Assembly: GCA_008360955.1 (NCBI GenBank)
Contig: LUCM01005940.1
Location: forward strand, 228,950 to 292,949
Direction: 5' to 3'
Length of the DNA stretch: 64,000 nucleotides
Source: Fasciolopsis buskii
Lineage: Eukaryota > Platyhelminthes > Trematoda > Plagiorchiida > Fasciolidae
Part shown: one piece after another, positions 11,090-24,193 of the stretch
Position numbering within the stretch: the stretch's first letter is position 1
How the letters are laid out: each line of letters opens with the position of its first letter
The notes under the pieces: model-generated
What the model was told of the DNA's origin: nothing
Databases searched by the model: none
The model's input: the letters and a program-made list of their open reading frames with translations, nothing else
Translations under genes and position numbers: made by a program

Positions 11090-11693
11090 ACCCAGTCTTG
11101 TTTTAGTTGGAAGCTCTTTCTTGTCGATGGTGTTTGATGCTGCTAGTCAACGCGATTTAATCCGAAACATCCGAGTTCAGCCAGTTTTCCTGTATTTAGG
11201 CGACACAAGTATGGACGTAAAATGCCGACTGGAGTAAAACGTAATGGTTTGATATTTTCTTGAACAAACGATGTGTATAGGTACTAAACAAAGCCAGATA
11301 AGGATATCTTGATTGGACGAGTGAGTTTGAAAGTTGCCTGTACGCCGGCATGAGTGCTTCTGCTAGACGGAATAAAGTGTGTTCGAAGTGTTGCAGTGCT
11401 GGAGCAAGTTGGTGAAGAAAATCTACCTTCATTTCAAACGGCTGCAATTTGTATCGGTTGTAACAGCCAACGGAGACTACAATGGAACCGAATTGTCACT
11501 AGAAATATAGTGAGATATAACTGACACTGAAGTGCACAGCAGCCGGCCAAAAGGCTTGCCTAGAGTTGACCAATATGGCTTCCCCAAAAGCCGTCTGTTT
11601 CTTATTTCAATGAAGCCTTTGCATTTAGAAGGAAAAAGTAAAATTAATCCGATAACATTTTGAAGGAATATGCGGCAACCCGATTTGTTCGCT

Positions 11694-11974
11694 GCATTTT
11701 ACGACATTTAGTTCATTTTGTCTTGTCGAATCCGGAGCGCACAACCTGAATGATTAGCACAACTCACGATATAACCTATTTAGATTGCATATCGGCACTC
11801 TTGCGTTTCAGTGACGCCACTGTGTCGTCTGACAGCTGGTAACCGCTGGGATAGCGCGATCTCAATCTGGTCTCGTGTTCCGCACGTGCTCGCGTTCTTG
11901 TAAAATTGCGTTGCATCCACCTCGATGTATTGATCGTGATTTGTCTAGCACGGTCTGGCATCGCACAAATACCG
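11694..11974 (+). repeat. Dispersed repeat R2, copy 2
   Basis: It aligns with 3301-3573 over its whole length with many substitutions and small indels, so it is an old pair. Shared blocks include 'ttgcatccac', 'tgatcgtgatttgtct' and 'atcgcacaa'. Class unknown. Confidence 0.6.
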
Positions 11975-12459
11975 ATTAATTCCTTGAAATTTCCCAGTGA
12001 ACACATTGAGAAAATACAAATACCGATTGCCAGTAGGACAGCTCCATTGGACTCAAACGCAAGGCCGACTGGATTATCATTTCCTAACAAGCATAACATC
12101 CAAACTCTCCTCGGGTAATATTTTTACCAATTTTCCAGTGGTGGCAAGTAGTGTGCGCGCGGAAATCAAACCGATTATCTTCTCAGCCCGGAGGTGTATT
12201 GACCAAATCTTTACTATATGCGACAACTCTCGGATCACAGGCACACATTTAGTGAATCCGTGATCTTTGTCTTTGTTGACCTGAAAGCGGTGTCCTTCTA
12301 AGCTGACCTAGCAGCTCGGTGATATTGCCTTACAAGGAGGCGTTCGTCAGAAAAATTCATTTCAATTTTCTGGGTGAGAAAAACCGAGGCCTTGACATGG
12401 TTTTCTTTAGAGCTATTCCATTTTAACTTCATTAGTTAGATTAGCCTATCCTCATTTAG

Positions 12460-13000
12460 AATAGTGGCAGTGATATTTTCTCAGACAGAAAAAATGCTTC
12501 ACTGTGGACATCCGGACGAAGCAATACTACTGACTCAAGACCCAAGTAAGCTGCCAGATTTTCGCAGTCCTCTGATGAATATCGCAGATGTGTTCGGGAT
12601 GGTTTGGCATCTTCGAGTTGTAAAGCCCTATTGCAAGACTGGACTGACTCACAGCCAAACCTTGTTTGTGAGGCCGAACGACTGAGTGACTTGGGTGGAT
12701 TTAGTCACGTGGGTAGTTGTATATAGCTTGGTGGTAGCATACCGGATGAAATGTCTTCCCGAAAACAGAAAGCTCGATTGGCAATCACTAATTTAAGGCG
12801 TCCATGGGGCTGACTTGACATCTGTATATCGACCAAAGGTCCTAGATAGCAGCACTGAGGTGGGTATTGTTATATAAGTCAGAAAAATGACCATTTACAG
12901 CAGAAGCTATGCAAAGACTTTCGGCTTGAACATCGATGTCTTCAAGGTATTGGTCGACTACGACATAGCAACAGCCTTGCCGCCTTGCTTTCATTAGTTC
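12460..13000 (+). mobile_element. RTE-like retrotransposon fragment (end of RT palm to thumb)
   Basis: Translated in shifting plus-strand frames, the stretch reads DEAILLTQDPSKLPDF (remnant of the YADD region), SSSCKALLQDWTDSQPN, then SHVGSCI and IPDEMSSRKQKARLAITNL. A degenerate LEHRCLQGIGR follows. These are the order and wording of RTE-like elements downstream of motif C. At least three frame changes and several stops are present. Confidence 0.65.
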
Positions 13001-16000
13001 TTTTTCCCTACTCTTTTTGGAATAGATGGTGCCGTGGCACAGTGGTCAAATATGGTGCTCCTTGGTGCAAAACTCAAGCTTTTATTGTCTCAAACAAAAC
13101 ATGTGTGATAGAGCAGACATCCGTTGGACAGAAAGACGATGTGATATCTCTGTCACGTCAATCAAATCATGATTCGCAAATCCTAAATTACATTTTCTTC
13201 TTTGATTTCATCTTATACATATCCCTCATGAATGGGTGGTGAATCAAATGTAATTTACTGAGTAACAATGCTTTGTCGTAAAAGGTTGATTGGTGCATAA
13301 ATTACGGAGATGTTTTTAGTGCTAAATGATTAACTTCTAGGTCGAATTAAATCGCAAACCGGTTACATGTTACCATAAAAATCTGAACATATTTGATTGA
13401 TCATTTATAACAGATTGCTCGCATCAATTTGGCCTCTACTATTTCCAATTTTATATCGCCTGATTTATATCACCTGACCCATACAGCTTGTGGCCTAGTT
13501 GGTTTGTCTGAGAATCATTGGAAATATTTATTTGTACTCTTCGGAAGCAAATAAGGTTGATTTAGAGCTTTGATTAGTCAGCCACAACAAGTTCTCACTT
13601 GGGCTCAAATGTCTCACCATTGTTTTATGTAACGATTGCGTGATAAATCATGGACATTCACCACAAAGGAGTAAAGGTTTCGTGGTAAAATAATCGGCCG
13701 ATAACAACGTGGGTATAATTTTTTATTAAAAAAACAAAATAAATCCGAACTGCCATTTGATTTTTTATACGGAGAAAAACGAGAAAAATACTTGGGAGTA
13801 TCAAACATTCGAGAATACCAATCTTCATGTCATCAAATTCATGAATCTGTTTGTTTGTACAATATACCTCGATCCGATGAGTACGGAGTAAGATCGTTTA
13901 TTCACTATTTCGGAATTAGTACACGGAATTCTGTCGGTCACGTTAACGAGCAGATAAGAACTAGTGGTATGTACTGAATTGGCTCTAACTGAAACTACAC
14001 GAATGAAGTCAACAAGAAGACCACAGCTGAGCAAAAATAAGTTCGAGTCAAATTTTTCAACTCAGAATTATGCACACTATTGGAAATGTGTCTTCTGGCG
14101 GAATACGTTCCGATCAGTTGCCTTCGCGGAATGTTTAGATTTCTCGACCGATTGTCTTCACGTTTTCAATTGGTTGCTTGTCTGTGGAGGCCAGCTTGAA
14201 GCTGCATCGGACTGGACCACGTGACTTGCAGGTAATCGCGCCACACTATCTCAATCTTGAATCCTAAGCCGATGAGATCTCAGTAAGTAGTGAGACACTG
14301 TATCAAGAAGTCCTCACAAGGGACAGTAGGCATGATGAGTTCATGCCACGATGATACGTAACAAGATTACGGCGAACTATTAGATTCATTGGAAATTACC
14401 GGTAATGTTAGGCAAAGACGGTCTATCTTATCAGTCATACTTAAATTAGCTGTCGGCGAGATAGTGGACAATCCGTTGAAGAGTCTCCGGAATACGGGTG
14501 TCAGAATGGCGGCTGTCAGTGGGGCCTGTCATTGTGTTAAATGGTGGTTGATGATGATGATGTTAAGATAAACCAAGTAAAATGTGATTATCAACAAATC
14601 ATTTACGAAATCTACGCAAGACATTGCAAATGCTTAACGAAGGGGAATTCGGGATTTCACACGACAAGCTGGTCATCAGTTCTTTTTGACTTATACAAAT
14701 CTTTCAACGGCATTCAAGCACGGGTGTAGTGAAAAAGGATGTGGACCATAGCTGTTAGGGCTCACTCCACGGAAGAAATGACCGAGAGGAGGAGGGAACC
14801 GGTAACTATGACCGTGAAACTCAAGTTTCAGACATAACAGCGAGCTAGACGGCAGTGAATTACGCCCCCCCACTACACGTCTAGGGTATGGATAGCATGC
14901 GTCATTCTACTGGCAAGATGACCTACACTAACCAAGTGGTTGTATCTGGTTATAACCTTGAATGTACCGACTTAATTGTCAAAATTCCACAGACCGAGCG
15001 GCTAAGTGAATCCCAGCTGGCTATCACATATCAGGCAGGTCTACAAAACAAGCACATTCACGAGTGTCTCCCTAACGGATCTGTTGGTTATCGAGCCTTT
15101 AGACACTCACAAACGGTAATGCTGATGTGGGAGGCTCCGTTGACTCTAGTGATCGTGCTGACATCTTTCGATAAGATCGAGCTCGATGCTGATTAAACCA
15201 GCTGTGGAATTCTTATCATCATTATACAGATTCTCTTCCTGATGTTCAAACAGTCCCATTCATTCAACTCTCTCGTGTTGCAACAAGCTTAGTTGTTTTA
15301 GAACTGTCATCCCCATCGGTATTTACATCGCTATGTCTAACTCTCAGTCTGAAATTGATCCATGTTTCATTTTTCCGTTCTCTATACTGTCATTGGGTAT
15401 CATAAAATTTGCTCCGTCATTTGAAATGTTACCCGTACCCCATTAGCTGTGGATCACATTTGGCCTGCGATATTCTTCTCCATTAGTGGAACCGAAAATC
15501 CTGACGGGAACCACGCCAATCGGATCAGTATCTGTCAATAAAACCCGTTTTCTTATCATTCTTTCGCATTCATCATATCGTTTTCGTGTAACTGAATATT
15601 TTCTCTTGCCTTAGTCATATCGGTTTTGCTCAGTCTGAGCAGACAGCATTTAGTCTACCTAACTTGTCCTCCTTGTTTCACTGGTCAGACGATTTGCTGA
15701 TACATTTCGCGCCTGAATTTCGTTTGCTGTTTCATTTTTCAATTCCGCAAAATTTACGCGCACCTCGTGATGAGATTTTTGATCATTTTTATTTTACTGA
15801 AATTGTTTTTATGAAATGAATTCACAAATGTACAGAACACGTATGCATACTGGACAAAACCGAAGGTGTCAAGGGTTTGTCACAACCGAAAGAGGTATCG
15901 GGTATGCAGACTATAACTCTGCTGGTCAAATTCTAGTCAGTTGGAGTAAAAATCGTTATGGAAAGAGATTTGGATGTCATGGGATCAAAATGAGAGAGTA

Positions 16001-19000
16001 TTTCTTTGTTCATTCAACACTCATGTACTCGTCGTTGTACCCATTCGAAATGCGACAGTAATTTGTGCATCGGATATGTTCTTTCATGGAGTGCAACCCT
16101 GTGCCATCGGGACAATAGGTTCGGTCTTTTAACTTGCCTTATACTGATGTCACTTTGTCTGGTCCGAAGGACTCAGATCCATTTATCCATAAAGAAAATG
16201 CTCTTTCCCAGTCAGAAATGAAAGCCTTTCTAATAAACAGCTTCGGGCATTCACATTCTCTTCCTCACTGCTGTAAAGCAACAATGGCAATTGTTTCTGT
16301 CTTTGGAAAAACATCAATTATTCTTTTCAAACAATTCCCACTATTCACCGTTGCTTTGTTGACTCTGACACTCATTGATGGTGTCGTTCCCTGGTGGTCT
16401 GTCACAGTATACTGACTCCGTTTGTTTACTCAAAATTCGCCCTACAAACTTCATCAGAACATCGCTTAGGCGATATTAAGCTAGAACTGTTAATCTGAAC
16501 CTTATTGATTGTTTCTCTACCTGAATTCTATCCAGATGTCACTTGTACCTCAAAACACCCGTTTTTGCACAAACAACTCGAGCATGCATAACTTACTGCC
16601 TGATTTAATGTGATAGAAAACTGTTTTGTTATTGGCTTTGAAAAGTGGTTTTGGTTTTAGATTATTTTAGGCAAAACTGCACATTTTAAAACTTATTCAT
16701 GATATTATCCTAAATTTGCTGGTTAGCTCTCTTTCTAGTAGCTCGTCTGATCGTGAACGTTTATTTCGTGAGCCAATCCCTACGGGACGATGATGTCTTC
16801 ATCAATCTTTCTTCCAAACTCCAAAACGTTTTGTTTTGTTTATCAGGACAAAGTGGTTATTGACGAATCTGCGCGCAAATCGTGCAATGTCGTCTGATTC
16901 TATTTCCCCTTGGTCAGCAAACACAGTCAGCCAAAAGAAACCATTTCAAAACACAAGCCAGTAGCACACACATGTCCGCAAATATTCCACAATTCAGGGT
17001 TCTTCGTAATTTAAATATCGCTAAACAATTCGTAAATAAACTCTAAAATGTCTTCCAACTGTCGGTCTTTGATTGCATATTGCGAGTAAAATTCTTTCCA
17101 ATATCGTGCATCATTGCTATTGGTCGAATTCCGTGCTGCTGTTCCAATTGCGAACATTACAATGGTTTTCCTCCTACGTTGTTCATGTCTTCTGAAATTC
17201 TCTTCACCCCGTTTGGTTTTGCATCCCATATAATCCCGGGTGATTGGTAGTCATCTACGGAGAACTGATCCTAAAAAGAGTCTTGGGAGTCATTTTTATC
17301 TATTGGCCAGTTCATAGGAGTGAGTTGTATCCTTGTGGAGCCTGTTTGATTACTCACATTTAATTTGTCCTTTTGGTTGAGTAAGCGAGCACGGTAAACT
17401 TTCTACAAATGCACCCTTATGACAGGTTGTCATCAACTACCTGCTTATCGTGTTATTGTTTCCAACATTAGTTTCACAGGAATTGCGCTGTGTTCCAACT
17501 CAGTCGCGGGATGGCAAGTATAGATCTAGTCACCGCTGAGATATTAGTAATCTCTAGCCCGCTCGCATTCCGTTAATTTCTGCCCTGTTATCGCCAGCAT
17601 GTTCTGTGTTCAATGGTCAGAGAGCTGCTACACCCTGTTATTATTAGAAACCGAAAGTGCCAATCAATAGTACAAGTATTCTTTGTTGAAGCGCTACGCT
17701 GATAACATTAACTTTCGATGTTACGAGTTTGCTCAGTTTTTTGTAACATTCCACATGACTCATTTGCACTCATCCTCTCCATACGAAAACGATTCAAAAT
17801 GCAATTCATTGTCTTAAATACCTTTGATCAACGATGGTCAGACGGACGAGACCAAGGCGTTTTGTTCGTAAACATAACGGATTCGAATTCTTCCGCTGCT
17901 GGTTAGATTCAGTTCAATTTTGCACAACCGTTAACCTCAAGACATTCTTTCTTAGCTTTAATTTCTACCTCAAAACATCATCTCCTCGAGGGAAGAAAAT
18001 GAGAACGAGGAGCAATAAAGTATTTATTACGAAGAAATAAATTGGGCAACTATACCGAGGCGGAAAATTTCCAAATTGAAGAGGGCAAGTGACCGTGACA
18101 CTGATTCATATCAGAAAAGGCCTCCAACCTTCGCTTGAGGGGATCCCATGGACTTCATTCCGGTAGTGTTACTGCACATACACGAGCTAGTCAATTAGTT
18201 AAAGTTTGCATACTATGCCATGTCATCGACTGGTCCCGTTGATTCTCTGTCACTTACAACGCGACCATCATTCCGTGAACATGCTCAAAGTCTGTCACAA
18301 TCACCCTAACCCATTCTGATCCAGTGCCTATTCTAAAGACTCATCCCTGAGACCCAGTACTTCGCGCCTCACTTATGGGTTACTCAAAAATTCTCCCACC
18401 GTAATCTACCAATACCATGAGGACATCGTTGACCAAACCGAAAGCCTTTCCATATCTTTTGCCGTAAACAGCCATGTTTCCCAGTCACAGGACAATACCC
18501 ATTTCACTGCTGCTGTGTATATTCCATCCTTAATCGGTAAGCCAGTGGTACGCGACGCGACAGATGCATTAAATTGGTGGAAGCCGATCAAGAATAGATA
18601 GCTGATGAAGCCCGTTATCCAACAGGACCTTTCAAAATTCCCATTGGCGGTAGCTAGGATTGGTAGTTTCCACAGGCTGAATTTAGAGCTTAGTTTGGCA
18701 CATCGAAATCACATCACGTGAGTATGTCTGTACCCAGCGATTCCTTTTTTACATATATTGCAGATTCATGTTTTTTACTCCAAAACAACGAACTGTTCGG
18801 GTTTCAATCCACTTTATTGATTTTTTGGGGTTTCTCAAAGAGTCCAGTGGCTTGATCCCAATCGTATCTTACTCATAATCTATATAGATATTTCTATCAG
18901 GCGAATTATTTAAAGCTTTTCATATTTCCGAGAATCTCCTAACACGTCTTGCGGATCTCATCTGGGTTGTATGATAACTTTGCTGAAAATCGTAGATGGA

Positions 19001-21249
19001 TAACAAACTCAGCGTACCATGCTTATTGATGGTCAGTTTGTTTTTATGCTCTGGACTGACCATGGGTTCCCCGCTTTGAATTTAGTGACATTTTTTACAG
19101 TTTTTGTACTCAAATTTATGTGCAACATTTATTGTTTCCTCGGGTTTCATCTCATTTTTGGTTTCCCTTTGACCAGTCGCGTGACTTTTGACGGTCCAGG
19201 GACATTTGTGACACCTTGGAGTCGGTGTGTAGACCACAAATTCTGTGGAATGAACGGAAAAGCGAACTGCCGAGAAGAATCAAGCACACGACTTGCTCGG
19301 GCCAACGTTCTTTGGAATAAGGTTGTTGTCTTTCTCGATCTTGGAATGAGTTCGTCAACAAAACTCGGTCCGAAAGGGTCACCGTCACGGACCGGAAGGG
19401 ATGATATACTTTGTCATTCGAGCAGTCAAGGAACTCAAGTAATCAAATAGCTATGGAAACTACCGGCGACTTGAAACCAGCAGAGTTTTGTGACCAGTAA
19501 TTTGTTTTCTGAACTATCGTGCTCGAAATATTTCACATTAGGCAATATTTTGGTTGTTCCCTGGTCGTTTTCTTCTTTTTTTGCATCTGGATGTTGCCAT
19601 AGCCTGCAGTGGTTCACAATTGGTTGTTTTTAAATTCTGCTCCCGCAACGTGAATTGTGGACTGGGTTTCACTGATATGGGAATTCGGGTGCGTTTTCCA
19701 TGATTTATCCTATCACTAGACCACAGTTCAGTTGCACTATAGGTTGACCTCTGTCCAGCTAAATAAAATCCTAGTTATCTACCCGATTATGACCAATAGG
19801 CTTCTATTGTCTCTTGATAACTTTTTGTTATCATTGCTATCTTTCTTACTACTTGTTATTACAATTATATGGCTTTATTAAGTATGAAACGGTCATTTAC
19901 ATCATGTTTTTTTGTTAGCAAACGAGGCTTTGACAACTAGGGGCTGTCAATAGATGCAATTGACGCGAAGTCAGAGTCTTCGAAACCCGGGCGTTCGCAT
20001 TAGTGCCATAGCGCGAGTGTGAAATCAAAGAAAAGAGTGGAGTTTCACAGTTTTGTAAATCCCGCATATAACTGAGAATATGATATGTCGTGACATTTTA
20101 ATGATAGCAAACAACGTTTTGGGATAAGGTCATTTTTGCACAAAATGTTCAACCCTTCGGCACGAATTGGAAAGTTTCGTTGGTGGCTGCATGTATACCA
20201 TGAAGCAAATATGAAATATGGTATTTAGAAGACAATAGACATGTATTTCTCTTTTAGATTTGTTTACCGTGAAATTGTCAGGTGACTTTCACTGGGATAT
20301 CCATAAAAATGTGGACAAGGGAGACATTGGTTTTTAACGACAAACAATGACTATCCAGTGAACAGTAAGATGATAATAAAATTACCGAAAAATTTGGCGA
20401 AATTAAATTTCATGTCATCCAATGTGAATAAAGATTTGTTCCAATGATACCGATTAGTTGACAATTCACGCAAATTTTACCGCTCTTGGTAGTCATTTAT
20501 TATGCATGCTTATTTACTTCAAAGTACTATTCGTACTTCAAAACGGAAATAAAAGAACAATTGCATTATCATTCTGAACCGCCAACCGTCTGTTGAGTCT
20601 TGGCTTGCAAGCTGATAAAATTCTCAAAGTAACCTCGTGTCAAGGATATCGAAATTAAGTGGAAATTTTTAGATTTGTTGCTGATTTTAATTGCGACCAA
20701 TTTCGATCTTCATCATCCCGAAGGATTTTCTCGCAGAAGTGCGCGGTTGTTATCTACTAATCGCTTCGACGTCTCACTACGCCAGAAAGAATAAAATGTG
20801 ACATTAAAATTAACTTGAAATCATGTGGTTGCTTGAAAATAATGTACACATTTGATGACTTTTCGAATGTTTTTGTAATTCCAATAGCGTAAACATTGAG
20901 CTACCATGTTTAGCAAGCTAAAATCAGCCATCTATCACTCACTATGTTCGACCGGTTACTTTTCTGGTAAGGATTTTTGTTCCATGACCACGCGTTTTGG
21001 TCACGTAGCTACTGCTAAATCCACTAGCCTTTTGCAAACAGAAATACATTCATGCGTAAAATTTCTAGACAACTAAAATAAAGTCTGCCCGTTTGGAGTG
21101 AACTGGTTCTTTAGGGGTTGCATCACATACAGAGAGCGCCAAAAAATGTCCAACATTTATTTCATTGACCTTTACATCAATCATAATTCTACTAGATAAT
21201 TTTTTCTGCAATTTTCACCAGCAAACTGCGTTAAAGTTAGTAAAGGATG
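13001..21249. other. Long non-coding stretch with no recognised gene
   Basis: About 8 kb without a repeat shared elsewhere in the window or a recognisable coding region. The longest frame (19019-19450, plus, 143 codons) has a hydrophobic half but no family signal. A minus-strand frame at 17011-17229 starts with ATG and runs 72 codons (ending LEFIYELFSDI) without support. A (gatgat)-type tract at 14549-14562 may be the tail of an old RTE copy. A tRNA box A-like run lies near 13030-13050 but has no box B partner. Confidence 0.45.
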
Positions 21250-22178
21250 AATCATCATAATCATCATCATCATTATGATCAACATCATCGTTCAGCGATA
21301 AAAAGCAAGGCAAGATATTGTGATCCAGATATTTTCCCTAGGGTTACAAGTGGCTATAGAAAAAGCAAATATCCAACAGGCACACGACAAATCTAGGTCA
21401 CACAACTTCCCTCAATTTGCCACATGAAGATCACCTAAAGCATCTTCTGTCATCTCGTCCATGACGAAGTTGAACAAGCTTCCGAAGCGCTCAGTTTTTC
21501 AACTTCTGCATTACAGTTACCTGCTATTACTACAATGTCGGAAACGTTGGGCTTACGAACGATAGTAACCAGTACAACTTCTGCATTTCACCGTGTAATC
21601 TGTTGGAGCTTATGCCGAAATGGCAAATAAACTGCGCTTAACACTGCTATCCTTCCGGACGCTGACTGATCCCTGCAGTCTCTCGGTGCACAAGCGACTG
21701 ATAACCGAGATCCGGCTAAAAGGACCGACTCAGCTATCAGAGAGATGTGATTGGGACTTCAATTTAATAAAAGACAGGGAATGGAGGGCAGTAGCACGCT
21801 TATCACTACCCATTCAGCTCAGCTATAATCCGCCGTCTTGCGGTCTGGTCCTGTTATGCTGCCGTGCACACACTGAAGCACGAGACACAAGCACTCGCAG
21901 CGCACGATATCACAGGAGCACACAGCATGTAGTCTAGTAGGACACGAACACGCACACACAGAGGTTGGAGGCACAAGAAGATCGGGCTCAAGACTCAAGG
22001 CCCGTAGACGCACAACGAATGGGACAGATCTGCTGCCCCCTTGAATGAGCAGCCACACGGAACAATAAGCGGCGCGAAATACGAACAGATAGCCCAGCCC
22101 GCTGGCGGAAGAGAGAAGACGAACACAGAGCACCACCGCGCGTTTATTGGTGACCCACCAACACAAGTCAGAATTCAA
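21250..22178 (-). mobile_element. Internally deleted derivative of RTE-like family A
   Basis: On the minus strand it starts with a GC-rich leader (22178 to about 21700). Endonuclease N-terminal sequence follows (reading toward VVIAG and CNAEVEKLSASE in shifting frames). It jumps at about 21480 to the RT segment NFVMDEM..EDAL, then at about 21390 to the family 3' UTR, which ends in an (ATG/GAT)n tail near 21250. Both ends are kept while most of EN, the RT fingers and palm and the C-terminus are gone. Its RC matches the longer copy at 22530-25465 in these pieces. The first junction falls at a short shared 'tgtt'. Confidence 0.68.
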
Positions 22179-22410
22179 GTGAACTCTATCGTTTACATAG
22201 TTTTGTTGGGCGGCCTTGATCGATGTGTGGACTAGCCAATCACAGAACGGGCTTTTGTGAAACTTTTCGCAGACATATAAAAAAATTCAACCGCGCAATG
22301 TTTAAAATAACGTCAATTTCGAAATATTGAGAAAAGGATAAATTCTTTTGGAAAATTGGTAGCAGAAATGAAATCTGCGGCTCCAAAAACCTTGGAATGG
22401 TCGTCGACCA

Positions 22411-22493
22411 TAACTGGTCCTAGTCAGAATCAAAGGCTTCGGTTGCGAACCTGTTAAGTGGCTGAATTCCTAACAGTACCTATCCGTCAATTC
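22411..22493 (-). repeat. Dispersed repeat R1, inverted arm left of RTE copy A1
   Basis: The reverse complement aligns well with 25551-25640. Shared blocks are 'gataggtactgttagg', 'ttcagccact' and 'gcctttgattctgac'. It lies just before the endonuclease region of the plus-strand RTE copy, while the partner lies just after that copy's 3' UTR, in the opposite orientation. Confidence 0.65.
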
Positions 22494-23452
22494 AACTAAC
22501 TGCCCCAATTGTCTCGTCAAAATATTTTCTTCGCACTTCAGGAGACGAAGCAGCTCAGGCTGTGGGTCAACGAGGTGTAGGAATAATCTTGAGTGAGAAG
22601 GCCGAAGCAGCCCTTCTAGACTGGATCCCAGTCAACAGTCGCTTGTGTGATATGAGACTGCAGGGATAAGTTGGCGTCCGAAAAGATAGTAATTTTAAGC
22701 GAGGTTTATTTGTTATCTCGGCATACTCTTCCACAGACTGCAGCACTGATATGGAGAAAGACGAATTTAACGATAACCTCGTCACTCTTGTTCGGAAGAG
22801 CAAATGCTCTGACATTGTAGTGGTAGCAGGCGACTTTAATGCACAAGTTGGAAAACTGAGTGCATCGAAATCCTGTTTAGGTGGATGATGCGCCTTGTCT
22901 GTACAGTGAACAGACAACGGGGAAAGACTTCTCCAATTCTGTGCAGACAATCATTTATTTCTATCTAGTACGAATTTCCAACACAGTTCGCGTCGCACTG
23001 CGACATGGCGGTCTAACTCGACAGGTACTTTGAGTCCGATTGACCATATCACAGTTAGCTATCGTTGGTGCGGTTCTGTCCAGAACTGTAGATCATACTG
23101 GACCACGTACGTCGAGTCAGACCATGCGTTAGCTTCAATGCGATTTTTGCTGCAGCTAAATGGCCATCGATGCAGGCCACAAATCCGATTGGCTGTCGAA
23201 CGTTTGTCTGATTCGGCTGTTCGCAACAGCTACGAACAGAAACTATCCGAGGGCCTAAGAACTGCGACCAGTGGCAGTGTAGACGATCAGTGGGATCAAA
23301 CTAAGCAGGTTATGTATTTGGCAACAGACTTCGCTTGTGGTCCTAGATCTAGCGTTCATCAGTGACAATGGATCTCGCAAAGTTCGCTGGGTCTAGTAGA
23401 GCAAAAACGCCGGCTGCCTAACTGCAAGGAAATGAATAAGTTGCGTTGACAG

Positions 23453-24154
23453 TTGCAGCGTCAGTCGACGATAACTCTTAAGAATGACCGCGAAAACTGG
23501 TGGGTTAAGTTAGCCGAAGAGATGGAAGTGGCGTCCGCTTCAGGTAACAGTCAAAGACTGTTTAAGCTTATACGCGACAGCGGTGGGCGGCGAACTTCGG
23601 TTAGTGAAGTCGTGTGCGATAGGACTGGAGAGCTGATCCATGGTAGACAGGAAAGACTGGACCGTTGGGCAGAACCTTTCAAGGATCAGTTTAACTGGCC
23701 ATACGCTATCGTATCTAGTCCGGCGCCTGGAGCTGTGAATCCTTGGGAGGTTTCACTTGATCCCCCAACGGAAGTGGAAGTGGAGTCGAATATTCGGCTT
23801 CTGAAGAGGGGAGAAACTGCCGGTCCCGACGAACTTGCCCCAGTTCTTTTCAAATTGTGTGGAGAAGTTCTGATGAAATCACTTGCTTCCTTGCTTCATG
23901 ATATTTGGAACGAGGAGCGTATCCCGCTATCGTGGAGTGAGTCACTGATTATATCCGTTTTCAAGAAGGGTACACGGAGTGACTGCGGCAACCATCGTGA
24001 AATTAGTTTAATTCCGATTGTCACTAAGATGTTAGCTTCGATAATGCTGCGCCGTTTGACACCGATTCGCGAGAGTAATATCCGCAAAAACAGGCTGAAT
24101 TTCGGCCAGGTCGAGGTCTCATCGACTAGACATTCACTCATCGACCGTTACTGA
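23453..24154 (+). pseudogene. RT N-terminal half of RTE-like copy A1
   Basis: This is the longest open frame in the window (233 codons). It carries the region before the palm: GETAGPDELAPVLFKLCGE, HDIWNEERIPLSW, then SVFKKGTRSDCGNHR and ISLIPIVTKMLASIMLRRL. These are the canonical motif 0-2 phrases of RTE-like RTs. It ends by frameshift just before motif A, which continues in another frame at 24194. The absence of stops over 700 bases suggests a younger age than most elements here. Confidence 0.85.
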
Positions 24155-24193
24155 AAAGGCGCCACAAACACCATTGCCCCACAATCGCAGTCT

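Larger units (their letters stand above)
7748..11090 (-). mobile_element. Decayed CR1/Jockey-like non-LTR retrotransposon, artificially doubled
   Basis: Reading the minus strand from 11090 downward gives successive parts of a non-LTR reverse transcriptase. First comes a pre-RT segment (DSDGIHPKVLKELA), then NYRSVRLTGVAGKIMEQLI. The palm motifs follow: LDLCEAFDKVPHH (A), RSGIPQASVLKPLVF (B) and LLYTDDLK (C). A thumb and C-terminal part ends in LFRRPTKLWNSLPTTVVE and a stop at 7748-7750. Several frameshifts and stops break the frame. No endonuclease was seen upstream. The interval 7843-9350 is repeated exactly at 9361-10868 across an N gap, so the true element is probably about 1.5 kb shorter than this span. 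Confidence 0.8.

Noticed and set aside
17011..17229. 72-codon ATG-started minus-strand ORF
   Set aside because: Possible small protein, but nothing beyond an open frame supports it.
19019..19450. 143-codon plus-strand ORF as a gene
   Set aside because: No recognisable motif, no start or splice support, and similar-length open frames occur by chance in 64 kb.
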